A stretch of 64,000 nucleotides of DNA. It comes from Nostoc sp. CHAB 5844 (GTDB taxonomy: Bacteria; Cyanobacteriota; Cyanobacteriia; Cyanobacteriales; Nostocaceae). The notes below the pieces were generated by a model that had not been told where the DNA came from, made no database searches, and saw nothing but the letters and a program-made list of their open reading frames with translations. The position numbers and the translations under genes were made by a program. Shown here piece after piece: positions 63,795 through 64,000 of this stretch. Position 1 is the stretch's first letter; every line of letters starts with the position of its first letter. Where the stretch lies: contig NZ_JAIVFW010000031.1 of NCBI RefSeq assembly GCF_020829595.1, positions 23,854 through 87,853 on the forward strand. Reading direction: 5' to 3'.

Positions 63795-64000
63795 TTAGAC
63801 CTCTTGCAAAAGTCAGTCATGAAGATTCGGTTTGTGGGAGATGAAGTTCATAATTGTAAAGACCAGCAATCAAATTGAACCTCAAACTAAATCTTTTTCG
63901 ACGATTTCTATAAGTTAGAGACAAAATTTTAAATACTTTCAGCTGACGATTTACATGCTCACCTAAAACTCTAATTCTGGCTAATTCTTGATTGCTCTTT
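63795..64000 (-). mobile_element. IS5-type insertion sequence, right part only
   Basis: The end AGACCTCTTGCAAAAGTC (63797-63814) looks like the terminal repeat of an IS of the IS5 group. It contains the C-terminal part of a transposase and continues past base 64000. It is inserted in the deacetylase gene. Confidence 0.7.
63817..64000 (-). CDS. IS5-family DDE transposase, C-terminal part
   Basis: 61 codons visible before the stop at 63817-63819: KSNQELARIRVLGEHVNRQL, KVFKILSLTYRNRRKRFSLR, FNLIAGLYNYEL, then HLPQTESS. The YRNRRKRF…FNLIAGLYNYEL block is the C-terminus of DDE_Tnp_4-type transposases (IS5/IS1031 group). The start and the active-site residues are outside the window. Confidence 0.82.
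   Translation of the reverse strand, partial: KSNQELARIRVLGEHVNRQLKVFKILSLTYRNRRKRFSLRFNLIAGLYNYELHLPQTESS

Overview
The window comes from a filamentous, probably heterocyst-forming cyanobacterium of the Nostocales. The evidence is: many HIP1 palindromes (GCGATCGC); an almost textbook nblA (phycobilisome degradation); a sucrose synthase of the Anabaena type and length; a cyanobacterial beta-carbonic anhydrase; NB-ARC/WD40 and multi-GAF signalling proteins; and the short tandem repeats (GTCATTGGTC-like, CTCAGCACTCAGCA-like, GGGGAGCA-like) that litter Nostoc and Anabaena genomes. The species cannot be fixed from the sequence alone. Coding density is moderate and many intergenic stretches are repeat debris.

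Layout. 0-12 kb: the 3'-truncated carbonic anhydrase gene, a 1029-residue RTX adhesin-like protein, a NIL protein, a DUF1003 membrane protein, a CadD-like transporter with a small secreted protein, two small conserved proteins, a sulfate-binding lipoprotein, an O-methyltransferase and a decayed dehydrogenase. 12-20 kb: an exported small protein, a Rieske oxygenase (PaO-like) with a bicupin partner, an NTF2-like protein, an acyltransferase, a PIN-type toxin-antitoxin pair, an RppA-like regulator and hisG. 20-26 kb: a tight three-gene phosphorelay (GAF-PAS-GAF kinase, Rcp1-like regulator, hybrid kinase). 26-35 kb: an EamA transporter, small membrane proteins, a STAND NTPase with 14 WD40 blades split by a frameshift at an A10 tract, and a B12-binding radical SAM protein. 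35-46 kb: a secreted trypsin-like protease, an FAD oxidoreductase without redox cysteines, a CobD-like enzyme, HU, sucrose synthase, a peptidoglycan-binding protein and a Ca2+/H+ exchanger. 46-58 kb: a GH57/DUF3536 protein, anmK, a Ser/Thr kinase, nblA, a DUF433 protein, a divergent cytochrome b6-like protein and a CPA1 antiporter with an RCK domain. 58-64 kb: two identical tRNA-Glu genes, an SRPBCC protein, a GAF kinase lacking its phosphoacceptor His, an RHH-like protein, an HNH nuclease behind a terminator-bearing leader with a small partner, and a polysaccharide deacetylase remnant abutting an IS5-type element cut by the window end.

There is no CRISPR array, phage or large gene cluster. 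Most genes are single or in pairs. The clearest functional units are the 20.7-25.7 kb phosphorelay, the Rieske/cupin pair, the PIN toxin-antitoxin pair and the HNH pair.

The most interesting points are the A10-split STAND/WD40 gene, the cytochrome b6 paralogue with one heme ligand changed to Gln, the HNH leader/terminator, a small transposable element with 13-bp perfect ends and a 5-bp target duplication, and three genes that carry repeat DNA as translated in-frame inserts. All family assignments were made by reading protein motifs; no database search was run.
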